Assembly (NCBI RefSeq): GCF_025938155.1
Contig: NZ_JAPCZG010000020.1
Span: 1 to 32,293, forward strand
Direction of reading: 5' to 3'
Length of the DNA stretch: 32,293 nt
Source of the DNA: Novosphingobium sp. KCTC 2891
GTDB taxonomy: Bacteria; Pseudomonadota; Alphaproteobacteria; Sphingomonadales; Sphingomonadaceae
The notes below the pieces were generated by a model. It saw only the letters and a program-made list of their open reading frames with translations, had not been told where the DNA came from and ran no database searches. Both the position numbers and the translations under genes were made by a program. Position 1 is the stretch's first letter. The number at the start of each line of letters is the position of its first letter. Of this stretch, positions 24,767 through 32,293 are shown one piece after another.

Positions 24767-25441
24767 TCAGGCGCGGCAATAGCCGTCGATCATGGTCACG
24801 AGATGGTCGACCCACACATCCGAGACGATTGTTTCCTCGGTGATCCATTCGGGCGAGAGCGCCGGCAGCAGGCGAACCGGACTGCCGGCAAGCACCATGA
24901 TGCTGACAGCCACATGGCGCGCATCGAGGGTCGCGGCATAAACGCCCTGTTCGATCAGCAGGCGCACGATGTCGTGGAGCTTGCTCACGATCAGGCCGGA
25001 CCGCTTGGACAAGTGCTCGTCGCGGATGAGCGAGTGCGACTTTTCAAATTCGATCAGGGCCACGCGCGTCGCGGCGCGTTCCGACATGTAGATGTCGATC
25101 AAAGTGGTGATGACGAGGCGGGTGGGGTTGTCGCCGCGGGCCTGGACGATGCCGGACACGATATCCCGTTCCAGCCCAGCCAGTACCTCGGTGATACGGC
25201 TTGCGGTCTGGCGCAGCATCGCGGTGATGAGGCCGTCCTTGCTGCCAAAATAATAGCGGACCATCTCCTGCGATGTGCCGGCCCGCTCGGCCACGTCCTT
25301 CAACGTGATCTCGCCGTGCGTCCGCTCTTCCAGCAGGACGCGCAGGGCGCGCAGCAGCTCATCCGGGATATCGTGTCTGATCTGCGAACGTGGCCTGCCG
25401 CGGGGGCGGGATTCGCCTTCGTTTGGGTGGGGCATCAGCAT
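24767..25441 (-). CDS. TetR-family transcriptional regulator
   Basis: 224 residues from the ATG at 25441 (another at 25435). The HTH spans about residues 27-65, with ITLKDVAERAGTSQEMVRYYFGSKDGLI. It is followed by an all-helical ligand-binding domain. The open frame extends upstream to a TTG at 25543, but that part has no ribosome site and would cover a dyad in the divergent promoter region, so the internal ATG is preferred. A ribosome site for it is not obvious either. It faces away from the amidohydrolase/BVMO operon, a usual arrangement for a local repressor. The inducer is unknown. Confidence 0.9.
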   Translation of the reverse strand: MLMPHPNEGESRPRGRPRSQIRHDIPDELLRALRVLLEERTHGEITLKDVAERAGTSQEMVRYYFGSKDGLITAMLRQTASRITEVLAGLERDIVSGIVQARGDNPTRLVITTLIDIYMSERAATRVALIEFEKSHSLIRDEHLSKRSGLIVSKLHDIVRLLIEQGVYAATLDARHVAVSIMVLAGSPVRLLPALSPEWITEETIVSDVWVDHLVTMIDGYCRA

Positions 25442-25526
25442 GTCGTCGGGTTGCGGCGCGGGCCAGAAGTGGTCGCCGATCGATAGCGTAGCCCACGTTT
25501 TTCCATGCGGCAAATCGCGCGGCGTT

Positions 25527-25544
25527 ATTGTGCGCGGCCACAAT
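25527..25544. promoter_or_regulatory. Candidate TetR operator (dyad)
   Basis: ATTGTG (25527-25532) and CACAAT (25539-25544) form a perfect 6-bp dyad with a 6-bp GC-rich spacer. It lies in the divergent region between the TetR gene and the amidohydrolase, 86 bp before the former and about 177 bp before the latter, as expected for an autorepressing TetR site. Confidence 0.4.
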
Positions 25545-25707
25545 TATGGCGCTCGACAGCACCTGCGGCGAGCATGCACTCTCGAGCTGCAAGACGGACC
25601 GGAAAGGTGCGTCGATCGCGGCCTTATCGTGGTCGCGTCACCGATCAAAAACGCATCATGCAGTGGCACTCTCCCGGACGGGAAATCGCCACGCGTGAAT
25701 GGCCGCT

Positions 25708-25712
25708 GGGAG
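25708..25712 (+). promoter_or_regulatory. Ribosome site deciding a GTG start
   Basis: GGGAG at 25708-25712 stands 8 nt before GTG 25721. It favours that GTG over the in-frame ATG at 25658 for the amidohydrolase. Confidence 0.6.
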
Positions 25713-25720
25713 AAAAAACC

Positions 25721-27493
25721 GTGCCTGAAGAACTCTATGATATCGTGCTGCGCCAAGGCACGGTGGTCGATGGATTGGGCGGAACGCCCTTCGTCGCCGA
25801 TGTTGCTGTCCGTGATGGAAAGATCGTCGCCGTGGGCACCGTGGACGGATCCGGCACGGAAGAAATCGACGCACGCGGCCTGCTGGTAACCCCCGGCTTC
25901 GTGGATGTTCACACCCATTACGACGCACAGGTCATCTGGGAATCGACGCTGTCGCCTTCCTCCAACCATGGCGTCACGACCGTGCTGATGGGTAACTGCG
26001 GCGTGGGCTTTGCACCGTGTCGGCCCGAAGACCGCCAGCGCCTGATCCAGTTGATGGAAGGGGTGGAGGACATCCCCGGCGTGGTCATGGCTGAAGGGCT
26101 GACGTGGGAATGGGAAAGCTATCCGCAGTATCTCGATGCCGTGGCAGCCCGCCCGCATGATATCAACGTGGCAAGCTACCTGCCTCATGCGCCGTTGCGC
26201 GTCTATGTGATGGGCGAGCGCGCCGCCGCCGGCGAAAAATCCACCCCGGAAGACCGCGCCCGCATGGCTGAAATCGCAGGTGCGGCCATGCGCGCGGGTG
26301 CGCTTGGTTTTTCCACTTCGCGCAGCCTGTTTCACAAGAGCAGCTCGGGCGAAAAAATCTGCACGCTCGATGCGGACGAGGCGGAATTGTCGGAAATCGC
26401 GGCGCAAGTTCGCGACAATGGCGACGGTATCCTGCAGGTGGCCGTGGATTTCGGCGGGGCACAGAACCTGCCTGAAGAATTTGCCTTGCTGGAACGTGTC
26501 GCCCGCAGCGCCGACCGCGTGATGACGATGCCGATCGCCGAAATGCACAAGGATCCGAACAAGTGGCGCGAGATCATGGACCTGGTGAGCCGCGCCAACG
26601 CCAGCGGCGCGCGCATGGGCGCACAGTCCCTGCCGCGCGGCATAGGCATGCTGTTCGGTCTTGAGCTGTCGGCCCACCCGTTCTTCCTCAAGCCGTCCTA
26701 TCGCGAAATTGCGCACCTGCCGATCCAGGAGCGGCTTGGGCGGATGCGCGACCCGGAAGTGCGCGCACGCATCCTGTCGGAAGCCTCGATCGCCTACCCG
26801 CTGCCCGTGGCCGATACGCTCGACCTGTTCGACGGCATGTACGAAGTGACCAACCCGCTGAACTACGAACCTCTGCCCGAAACCTCGCTGGCGGCGCGCG
26901 CGCAAGCCTTGGGCATTACGGCCGAGGCGCTGGCCTATGACCTGCTGCTGTCGCATGATGGGCAGGCCGCGATTTTCCTGCCCTTTGCCAACTATGCCAA
27001 GGGCAATCTCGACGCAGCCCTCGAAATGCTGCGCCATCCCGACATCGTGCTGGGATTGGGCGATGGTGGTGCGCACTATGGCATCATCTGCGATGCCAGT
27101 TATTCGACATTCCTGCTCAGCTACTGGACCCGCGATCGTGTGCGGGGCGAGCGGATCGGCATTCCCGAGGCTATCCGTGCGCTGACTCATGACACGGCCT
27201 CGCTGATCGGGCTCAACGATCGCGGCGTGGTGGCACCGGGTTACAATGCCGATCTGAATGTCATCGACTACGACAACTTGCGCCTGGAAGCGCCAGGCAT
27301 TGCCTTCGACCTTCCAGAAGGCGGGCGGCGACTGACGCAGCGTTCGCAAGGCTACGTGGCCACGATCATCAACGGCGAGATCGTCTATCGCAACGGCCTT
27401 CCCACCGGCGCATTGCCGGGCAAGCTGGCGCGCGGTCGCAAGGCGGCGCCACGGCTTGAGGATGCTCGGCTCATGGAAGCCGCAGACGCCTGA
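25721..27493 (+). CDS. Divergent D-aminoacylase-like amidohydrolase
   Basis: 590 residues from the GTG at 25721. It belongs to the amidohydrolase superfamily near N-acyl-D-amino-acid deacylases. The metal motif HTHYDAQ gives His64 and His66, and GNCGVGFAP gives Cys93, equivalent to the zinc-binding Cys of D-aminoacylase. The C-terminal LGLGDGGAHYG keeps the catalytic-type Asp. However, the usual 'SHIRxE' and 'ISHLK' histidine segments are replaced by ILQVAVDFGG and MTMPIAEMHKDPN, so the metal site must differ. It hydrolyses a C-N or C-O bond of unknown substrate. It is the first gene of the BVMO operon, 69 bp before it, hinting at a cyclic or ester product. Confidence 0.85.
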   Translation: MPEELYDIVLRQGTVVDGLGGTPFVADVAVRDGKIVAVGTVDGSGTEEIDARGLLVTPGFVDVHTHYDAQVIWESTLSPSSNHGVTTVLMGNCGVGFAPCRPEDRQRLIQLMEGVEDIPGVVMAEGLTWEWESYPQYLDAVAARPHDINVASYLPHAPLRVYVMGERAAAGEKSTPEDRARMAEIAGAAMRAGALGFSTSRSLFHKSSSGEKICTLDADEAELSEIAAQVRDNGDGILQVAVDFGGAQNLPEEFALLERVARSADRVMTMPIAEMHKDPNKWREIMDLVSRANASGARMGAQSLPRGIGMLFGLELSAHPFFLKPSYREIAHLPIQERLGRMRDPEVRARILSEASIAYPLPVADTLDLFDGMYEVTNPLNYEPLPETSLAARAQALGITAEALAYDLLLSHDGQAAIFLPFANYAKGNLDAALEMLRHPDIVLGLGDGGAHYGIICDASYSTFLLSYWTRDRVRGERIGIPEAIRALTHDTASLIGLNDRGVVAPGYNADLNVIDYDNLRLEAPGIAFDLPEGGRRLTQRSQGYVATIINGEIVYRNGLPTGALPGKLARGRKAAPRLEDARLMEAADA

Positions 27494-27514
27494 AATTCAT
27501 CGAAAAAATATGGA

Positions 27515-27538
27515 CCGGCGCGCGCCCAATTGCGCCGG
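27515..27538 (+). other. Intercistronic hairpin
   Basis: CCGGCGC (27515-27521) and GCGCCGG (27532-27538) form a perfect 7-bp stem with a 10-nt loop between the amidohydrolase stop and the BVMO ribosome site. No T-run follows, so read-through is expected. Confidence 0.4.
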
Positions 27539-27562
27539 CCAGCCTGGGGAAGGATGTTCTAA

Positions 27563-29494
27563 ATGGCAACACTCGCAGAACCGACCGTAACCGGTCTTGA
27601 CGAGGAAATGGTTCGTCGTGCGCTAGACATGGCCAACCTCAACGCGCTGCGCATCGCACTGTACCAGGCGACGGGGGATGAAGAACTCGCCCGGATGAAC
27701 GTTGTGCGCGAACCCTATTGGGGCGGCGCTTTCGAAATGGTCGTGCTCGCGCCAGAACACGCGCAGGCGGTCAGGGAAAAGGCGCTGGCTTTCCTGCGCT
27801 CGGGCGCTGCAAGCCGCGCAGAAGAACCGGAAGGCGCGCCCGACGAGCCCACCTTGCGCAAGATGATGGAGCTGTTCTCGGGCGAGGAGCCCAACGATTA
27901 TATCTTCAACTTCGGACGCGAAGAGCTGAACTTCGATGCTTTTCCGCGCGGTGTGGAATGGAACAGGGACATCCCCGCCGACGTGAAGGCAGGCTTTCAC
28001 GTTATCGTCGTGGGGGCAGGGGTTTCAGGGCTGGTCACGGCCATCCAGCTCGACCGGCTGGGTCTTCCCTACACCATCATCGAACGCAATGACGATGTGG
28101 GCGGCACATGGTTGACCAACACCTATCCCGACGCGCGGGTGGATATCCCCAGCTATCACTACCAGCTGACCGTCACCAAGAACTACCCGTGGAAGCACTA
28201 CTTCGCCACGCAGCCCGAGCTGCTGGAGTATATCCGCCACGTGGCCGACAGCTACAACCTGCGCGGCAAGATCCGCTTCGGCACCGAGTTGACCGAGGCA
28301 CATTGGGACGAGGACGCCAAATTGTGGCGGACCACTCTGCGCTGCAAGGATGGCACTGAGGAAGCGCTGGTCGGCAATGCCATCATCAGCGGTGCGGGCC
28401 TTTTCAATGCGCCCAACATGCCCGATATCGCAGGCATCGAGACCTTTGGAGGCAAAATCTTCCACACCACCAACTGGGACCACAGCTTCGATTACACAGG
28501 CAAGCGGGTGGGCATTATCGGCGTGGGCTGCACAGGTGCACAGCTGATGCCGAAAGTGGCGCAGGATGCCGGGCATGTCGACGTCTTCCAGCGCTCGCCG
28601 CACTGGGTATCGAAGATGCCGGGTTACCGAGACGAAGTGCCGGAAGAAATCCAGTGGCTGTTGCAGCACATCCCCAACTACTGGAACTGGCACGTTTTTT
28701 CGGTCTTCTACACGTTGTTTGCCGATGATGGCGCCTTGCAGGTGCTGGACCACGAATGGCGGGCGAAGGGCGGCAAGGTGAACCCGCAGAACGATGCCCT
28801 GCTCGAGGCGGTGCGGGATGGCGTTCTGGCCGAGTTTCCCGATGATCCTGCGATGGCGAGCAAGCTGATGCCGAACTGGCCCCCGTTCGCCAAGCGACTG
28901 GTGGTCGACAATGGCTGGTTCGACGCGCTGAAGCGGCCCAATGTTTCGCTGGTGACAGAGGGCATCGAGCGGGTCACGCCCAAGGGCATCGTCACCGCCG
29001 ACGGCGCGGAGCACGAACTCGACCTGATTGTGGTGGCCGGCGGCTTCAAGGCCGAGCGCTACCTTTGGCCGACGCACTATGTCGGCCGCAATGGCACGAC
29101 TTTGGAGAAGGCCTGGGAAAAGGACGGGGCGCGCGCCTATCTTGGCGTCACGGTTCCCGAATTCCCCAATATGTTCATCATCTATGGGCCCAACATGCAG
29201 GCACGCGCCGGCGGGCTTTTCTGCTGGCTTGAAATCTGGGCCCGGTATTCGGTTCAAGCCATTGTCCAGATGCTGGAAAGCGGCCATCGCGCGATGGAAT
29301 GTCGCCGCGATGTCCACGATGCCTACAACGCCAGGCTCGATGAGGAGCAAGCATCCTGCCTGTGGGCGCTGGATGGCCACAAGTCCTACTACCTCAACGA
29401 GCACGGGCGGCAGGGCGTCAACAACCCGCTGCGGCCCTCCACGACGTATAGCCTTGTGCGCGAAGTAAGAATGGAAGACTTCGTTCTGGATTGA
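27563..29494 (+). CDS. Baeyer-Villiger monooxygenase (HAPMO-like, long N-terminus)
   Basis: 643 residues. GAGVSG at 151-156 is the FAD Rossmann motif, with the second (NADPH) motif GVGCTGAQ. The BVMO fingerprint FGGKIFHTTNWD spans 295-306. About 140 residues precede the first Rossmann fold, as in 4-hydroxyacetophenone monooxygenase (about 640 residues) and unlike the shorter cyclohexanone type. The reaction inserts oxygen next to a ketone, giving an ester or lactone using NADPH and O2. The start is well supported by AAGGA 8 nt upstream. The gene is preceded by an amidohydrolase and followed by a kinase and ACAD. Substrate ketone unknown. Confidence 0.95.
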   Translation: MATLAEPTVTGLDEEMVRRALDMANLNALRIALYQATGDEELARMNVVREPYWGGAFEMVVLAPEHAQAVREKALAFLRSGAASRAEEPEGAPDEPTLRKMMELFSGEEPNDYIFNFGREELNFDAFPRGVEWNRDIPADVKAGFHVIVVGAGVSGLVTAIQLDRLGLPYTIIERNDDVGGTWLTNTYPDARVDIPSYHYQLTVTKNYPWKHYFATQPELLEYIRHVADSYNLRGKIRFGTELTEAHWDEDAKLWRTTLRCKDGTEEALVGNAIISGAGLFNAPNMPDIAGIETFGGKIFHTTNWDHSFDYTGKRVGIIGVGCTGAQLMPKVAQDAGHVDVFQRSPHWVSKMPGYRDEVPEEIQWLLQHIPNYWNWHVFSVFYTLFADDGALQVLDHEWRAKGGKVNPQNDALLEAVRDGVLAEFPDDPAMASKLMPNWPPFAKRLVVDNGWFDALKRPNVSLVTEGIERVTPKGIVTADGAEHELDLIVVAGGFKAERYLWPTHYVGRNGTTLEKAWEKDGARAYLGVTVPEFPNMFIIYGPNMQARAGGLFCWLEIWARYSVQAIVQMLESGHRAMECRRDVHDAYNARLDEEQASCLWALDGHKSYYLNEHGRQGVNNPLRPSTTYSLVREVRMEDFVLD

Positions 29495-29625
29495 GATGCA
29501 GCGCGGGAGGTCGCGCCGGCGGCGTTGCCTCCCTCTTGCCTCTTGCTCGCCTGTCACTTGGCTGTGCGTGAACTTGACCGGGCGGCTTATTGCCTTGGCA
29601 CGGCGGCACCACCAAGGATCAACAC

Positions 29626-30723
29626 ATGGCCCAGATGGACAACCCTACCGCGCAAGCAGCTCTTGAAATGCCGGGCACCAACGGATCGCCCGAAATCCCC
29701 GTGGATCTGGAGGCGATCGGTCGCTGGCTCCACACGCTGGGCCTCGTCGGGACCGAGGCCATCGTCAATCCCCGGCTTCTGGCGGGCGGCACGCAGAACA
29801 TCGTGCTTCGCTTCGCCTGCGATGGCCGCGAGATGGTCTTGCGCCATCCCCCGGCCAAGCCGCGCCCCAACAGCAATACGTTGCTGACGCGGGAAATCCG
29901 CGTCCTTTCTGCGCTGGAAGGCAGCGCGGTGCCGCATCCGCGCCTTGTTGCAGGGTGCACCGACCTTTCAGTGATCGGGGCCGTTTTCTATGTGATGGAA
30001 GCGGTCGATGGCTTCAATCCCACGCTGGCCCTGCCGCCCGCGGTAGAAGCCGATCCGGCTGTGCGCCACCGCATGGGCCTTGAAATGATGGATGCCCTCG
30101 CAGCCCTTTCGCGGGTCGACCATGTGGCTGCCGGCCTGTCGGACTTCGGAAAGCTCGATGGCTTTCTTGAACGCCAGGTCGGGCGTTGGGCATCCGAACT
30201 GGAAAGCTATGCCCGCTTCGAGGGATGGGATGGTCCGGCCGCGCTGGGCGATGTCACCGCAGTGGGCGATTGGCTTGCCGCGAACTGCCCCCGTGCGATG
30301 CAGCCGGGCATCATTCATGGCGATTATCACGTGGGCAACGGCATCTTTGCCGAAGACGGCACGCTGCGTGCCGTGGTCGACTGGGAAATGGCGACGCTTG
30401 GCGATCCCCTGGTCGATCTTGGCCGCATCCTGCTTAGCTGGCCCGATGGCGGCGAGGCGCGACCTTACACGATGCGTGTCTCCCGGCTCGACGGTTTTCC
30501 GACCCGCGCCGAAATGATTGATCGCTATGCCGAACGGTCTGGCCGTGATTTGTCGGATCTGCCGTGGTTCGAGGTGTTGGCCTGCTACAAACTAGGCCTC
30601 ATTTTTGAAGGCTCGCATGCCCGGGCGCAGGCGGGCCTTGCCGATCCGGCCACTGGCGAGCGGCTCCACCGCTCGGCGGTGGCCCTGCTGGACGAGGCGC
30701 GGCGGATCATCGCCCGCGCCTGA
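29626..30723 (+). CDS. APH-family phosphotransferase, ACAD10/11-kinase or LvaA-like
   Basis: 365 residues from the ATG at 29626, preceded by AAGGA at 7-nt spacing. A TTG at 29590 is not preferred. The fold is APH: GGTQNIVLRF in the nucleotide lobe, catalytic HGDYHVGN at 231-238 (Asp233, Asn238), and VVDWEMATLGDPLVDLG with Asp252. It matches the kinase domain fused to ACADs in human ACAD10/11 and resembles LvaA. Those kinases phosphorylate the hydroxyl of 4-hydroxyacyl-CoA. The acyl-CoA dehydrogenase starts 27 bp later, the same order as the fused domains. This makes a hydroxyacyl-CoA kinase role likely but unproven. Confidence 0.9.
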   Translation: MAQMDNPTAQAALEMPGTNGSPEIPVDLEAIGRWLHTLGLVGTEAIVNPRLLAGGTQNIVLRFACDGREMVLRHPPAKPRPNSNTLLTREIRVLSALEGSAVPHPRLVAGCTDLSVIGAVFYVMEAVDGFNPTLALPPAVEADPAVRHRMGLEMMDALAALSRVDHVAAGLSDFGKLDGFLERQVGRWASELESYARFEGWDGPAALGDVTAVGDWLAANCPRAMQPGIIHGDYHVGNGIFAEDGTLRAVVDWEMATLGDPLVDLGRILLSWPDGGEARPYTMRVSRLDGFPTRAEMIDRYAERSGRDLSDLPWFEVLACYKLGLIFEGSHARAQAGLADPATGERLHRSAVALLDEARRIIARA

Positions 30724-30739
30724 TCCACTTTCCAATTTC

Positions 30740-30744
30740 AGGAG
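30740..30744 (+). promoter_or_regulatory. Ribosome site deciding a TTG start
   Basis: AGGAG at 30740-30744 stands 6 nt before TTG 30751. No closer in-frame ATG fits, and the protein begins as the family expects (MDFDLSPRQ), so TTG is the start of the acyl-CoA dehydrogenase. Confidence 0.75.
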
Positions 30745-30750
30745 CATCGC

Positions 30751-31977
30751 TTGGATTTCGATCTTTCCCCCCGCCAGCACGAGTGGCTCGGCCGCGTGCG
30801 CGCTTTCATGGCCGAACATGTCTATCCGGCCGTGCCCACGTATTACGAGCAACTGGGCAAGGATCGCTGGAACCAGCCCGCCGTGCTTCAGGATTTGAAG
30901 GCCAAGGCGCGGGCACAGGGGCTGTGGAACCTGTTCATGTGCCCTTCCAGCCATGACGAAGGCGATTTTCACGGTGCGGGGCTGACCAACCTCGAATATG
31001 CGCCGCTGGCTGAGGAAATGGGCCGCATCACCTGGGCATCGGAAGTGTTCAACTGCTCGGCGCCCGATACCGGCAACATGGACCTTCTGCATCTCTATGG
31101 CTCGCACGAGCAGAAAGAGCAGTGGCTGCGTCCGCTCATGGCCGGCGAGATCCGCTCGGCCTATGCCATGACCGAACCCGACGTGGCATCGTCGGACGCC
31201 ACCAACATGCAGACCAGCATCGTGCGCGATGGTGACGACTATGTCATCAACGGGCGCAAGTGGTGGATTTCGGGCGTCTGTGACCCGCGTTGCAAGTTCA
31301 TGATCGTGATGGGACGCTCCAATCCCGATGCCCCGCGCCACCAGCAGGCCTCGCAGATAATCGTGCCGATCGGCACGCCGGGCGTCACCATCGGTCGCAA
31401 CATGACCAATTTCGGCTACGACGATGCGCCGCACGGTCACACCGACGTGACGTTTGACAACGTGCGCGTGCCGGCCAGCAACATGATCCTTGGAGAAGGC
31501 CGCGGCTTCGAGATCTCGCAAGGACGTCTGGGGCCGGGCCGCATCCATCACTGCATGCGCATCATTGGCATGGCCGAAGTCGCGCTGGAAAAGATGGTGC
31601 GCCGCCTGATGAGCCGCTCGACCTTTGGCAAGCGCCTGATCGAGCATTCGGTGTGGGAGCAGCGCATTGCCGATGCGCGCATCGACATCGAGATGTCGCG
31701 CCTTCTCACGCTGAAGGCCGCCGACATGATGGACAAGGTGGGCAACAAGGTGGCTCGCCTCGAAATCTCGATGATCAAGGTGGCCGCTCCTCGCATGGCG
31801 CTGGGCGTGATCGACGATGCCATTCAGGCTTTTGGGGCAGGGGGGCTGGATAGCGACGCAGGCACTGCCGCGCTGTTCGCGCGCGTGCGTGCCCTGCGCA
31901 TCGCAGACGGTCCGGATGAAGTGCACGCACGCACGATCGCCCGGCTCGAACAAAAGAAATACGCTACACCAAGCTGA
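30751..31977 (+). CDS. Acyl-CoA dehydrogenase, ACAD10/11-like (LvaC-like)
   Basis: 408 residues, start TTG with a good ribosome site. The ACAD fold is shown by the FAD segment YAMTEPDVASSDATNM, WWISGVCDPR, the GRIHHCMR helix and the C-terminal GPDEVHARTIARLE. The GPDEVH ending is usual in the ACAD10/11 group, which has an Asp where classical enzymes have their catalytic Glu. These enzymes can eliminate phosphate from a phosphorylated hydroxyacyl-CoA instead of simply oxidising. It is directly downstream of the APH-like kinase, so the two likely act together. The next gene is a thiolase. Whether it oxidises ordinary acyl-CoA cannot be excluded. Confidence 0.92.
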   Translation: MDFDLSPRQHEWLGRVRAFMAEHVYPAVPTYYEQLGKDRWNQPAVLQDLKAKARAQGLWNLFMCPSSHDEGDFHGAGLTNLEYAPLAEEMGRITWASEVFNCSAPDTGNMDLLHLYGSHEQKEQWLRPLMAGEIRSAYAMTEPDVASSDATNMQTSIVRDGDDYVINGRKWWISGVCDPRCKFMIVMGRSNPDAPRHQQASQIIVPIGTPGVTIGRNMTNFGYDDAPHGHTDVTFDNVRVPASNMILGEGRGFEISQGRLGPGRIHHCMRIIGMAEVALEKMVRRLMSRSTFGKRLIEHSVWEQRIADARIDIEMSRLLTLKAADMMDKVGNKVARLEISMIKVAAPRMALGVIDDAIQAFGAGGLDSDAGTAALFARVRALRIADGPDEVHARTIARLEQKKYATPS

Positions 31978-32061
31978 TCCACAGCATCATCGGGACACGC
32001 ATCGTGCTTGATCGGATCCTCCTGACGCAGATCGCGTCCGGGCGCTTCTCCTCGTGTATAT

Positions 32062-32198
32062 CGATCGAGTGATGATCGAGTTTTGACCTGAGGCGCAGGG
32101 ACGTTTGCTTGGGTGTTGTGAGTGCGTGGCTGATTTGTTGCGTGGGGGTAAGCAGTTTTTCAGTTGTATAGGCAAACATGTGGAACGATCGAGTGATG
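32062..32198 (+). repeat. 13-bp direct repeat upstream of the thiolase
   Basis: CGATCGAGTGATG occurs at 32062-32074 and again at 32186-32198, where it includes the thiolase ATG at 32196. An extra GATCGAG follows the first copy at 32074-32080. The 218-bp gap in which both lie shows no gene and is richer in T and G than its flanks. Confidence 0.5.
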
Positions 32199-32293
32199 CA
32201 GAACAATCCGGTTATCGTTGACATCGCGCGATCGCCGATGGGGCGTGGCAAGGCTGGCGGGGCTTTGTCCGAGGTTCATCCTGCGGACTTGCT
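32196..32293 (+). CDS. Thiolase (acetyl-CoA acyltransferase), N-terminal fragment
   Basis: The frame runs off the right edge after 32 residues. VIVDIARSPMGRGKAGGALSEVHPADL matches the typical thiolase N-terminus (FadA/FadI-like). The start may be ATG 32196, or ATG 32178 in the same frame; neither has a strong ribosome site. It follows the ACAD by 218 bp and may take the final thiolytic step of the block. The active-site Cys is outside the window. Confidence 0.8.
   Translation, partial: MQNNPVIVDIARSPMGRGKAGGALSEVHPADL

Noticed and set aside
25442..25543. N-terminal extension of the TetR protein from a TTG
   Set aside because: No ribosome site, unrelated residues, and it would cover the divergent promoter region with the dyad.

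Overview
The window is GC-rich DNA that reads as an alphaproteobacterium of the sphingomonad type (Novosphingobium/Sphingobium/Sphingopyxis-like). This is inferred from gene content: a TonB-dependent receptor with an N-terminal IIVTARK box, PQQ-dependent dehydrogenases, several CoA-pathway enzymes, and catabolic operons each paired with an AraC or TetR regulator. No tRNA, rRNA, IS element, integrase or CRISPR array is visible. It looks like chromosomal or megaplasmid catabolic territory.

Layout. (1) 1-117 is the 3' end of a truncated gene. (2) 278-10383, plus strand: APH-like kinase, aldehyde dehydrogenase, cytochrome P450, GMC alcohol oxidoreductase, AraC regulator, crotonase-family isomerase/hydratase and TonB receptor, closed by a near-perfect intrinsic terminator at 10405-10432. 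(3) 10810-21986, minus strand, ten genes in transcription order: MFS transporter, DUF35 protein, thiolase-like (Ltp2-type) protein, nitroreductase, AraC regulator, glyoxalase I, FAD-linked D-lactate/glycolate-type dehydrogenase, HsaA-like flavin monooxygenase, PVA-dehydrogenase-like quinohemoprotein and HSL-type esterase. (4) 22337-24712, plus strand: a membrane PQQ dehydrogenase divergent from the MFS gene. (5) 24767-25441, minus strand: a TetR regulator. (6) 25721 to the right edge, plus strand: D-aminoacylase-like amidohydrolase, Baeyer-Villiger monooxygenase, APH-like kinase, ACAD10/11-type acyl-CoA dehydrogenase, and the start of a thiolase.

How the genes may work together (inference). 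The window holds at least three oxidative modules for alcohols, ketones and rings. In block 2, P450 hydroxylation followed by GMC and ALDH oxidation would give a carboxylate, with outer-membrane uptake by the TonB receptor. In block 3, a hydroxyl could be oxidised to a ketone by the periplasmic quinohemoprotein, with ester cleavage, ring hydroxylation by the HsaA-like oxygenase and a retro-aldol step by the Ltp2/DUF35 pair. In block 6, a ketone would be converted to an ester or lactone by the BVMO and hydrolysed. The hydroxyacyl-CoA would then be phosphorylated and dehydroxylated/isomerised by the kinase-ACAD pair, as in the LvaA/LvaC and ACAD10/11 logic, before thiolysis. The natural substrate (steroid, terpenoid, cyclic ketone or polyether/polyol) cannot be fixed from the sequence. 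Redox partners for the P450, a flavin reductase for the HsaA-like enzyme, an acyl-CoA ligase and PQQ biosynthesis genes are all absent from the window.
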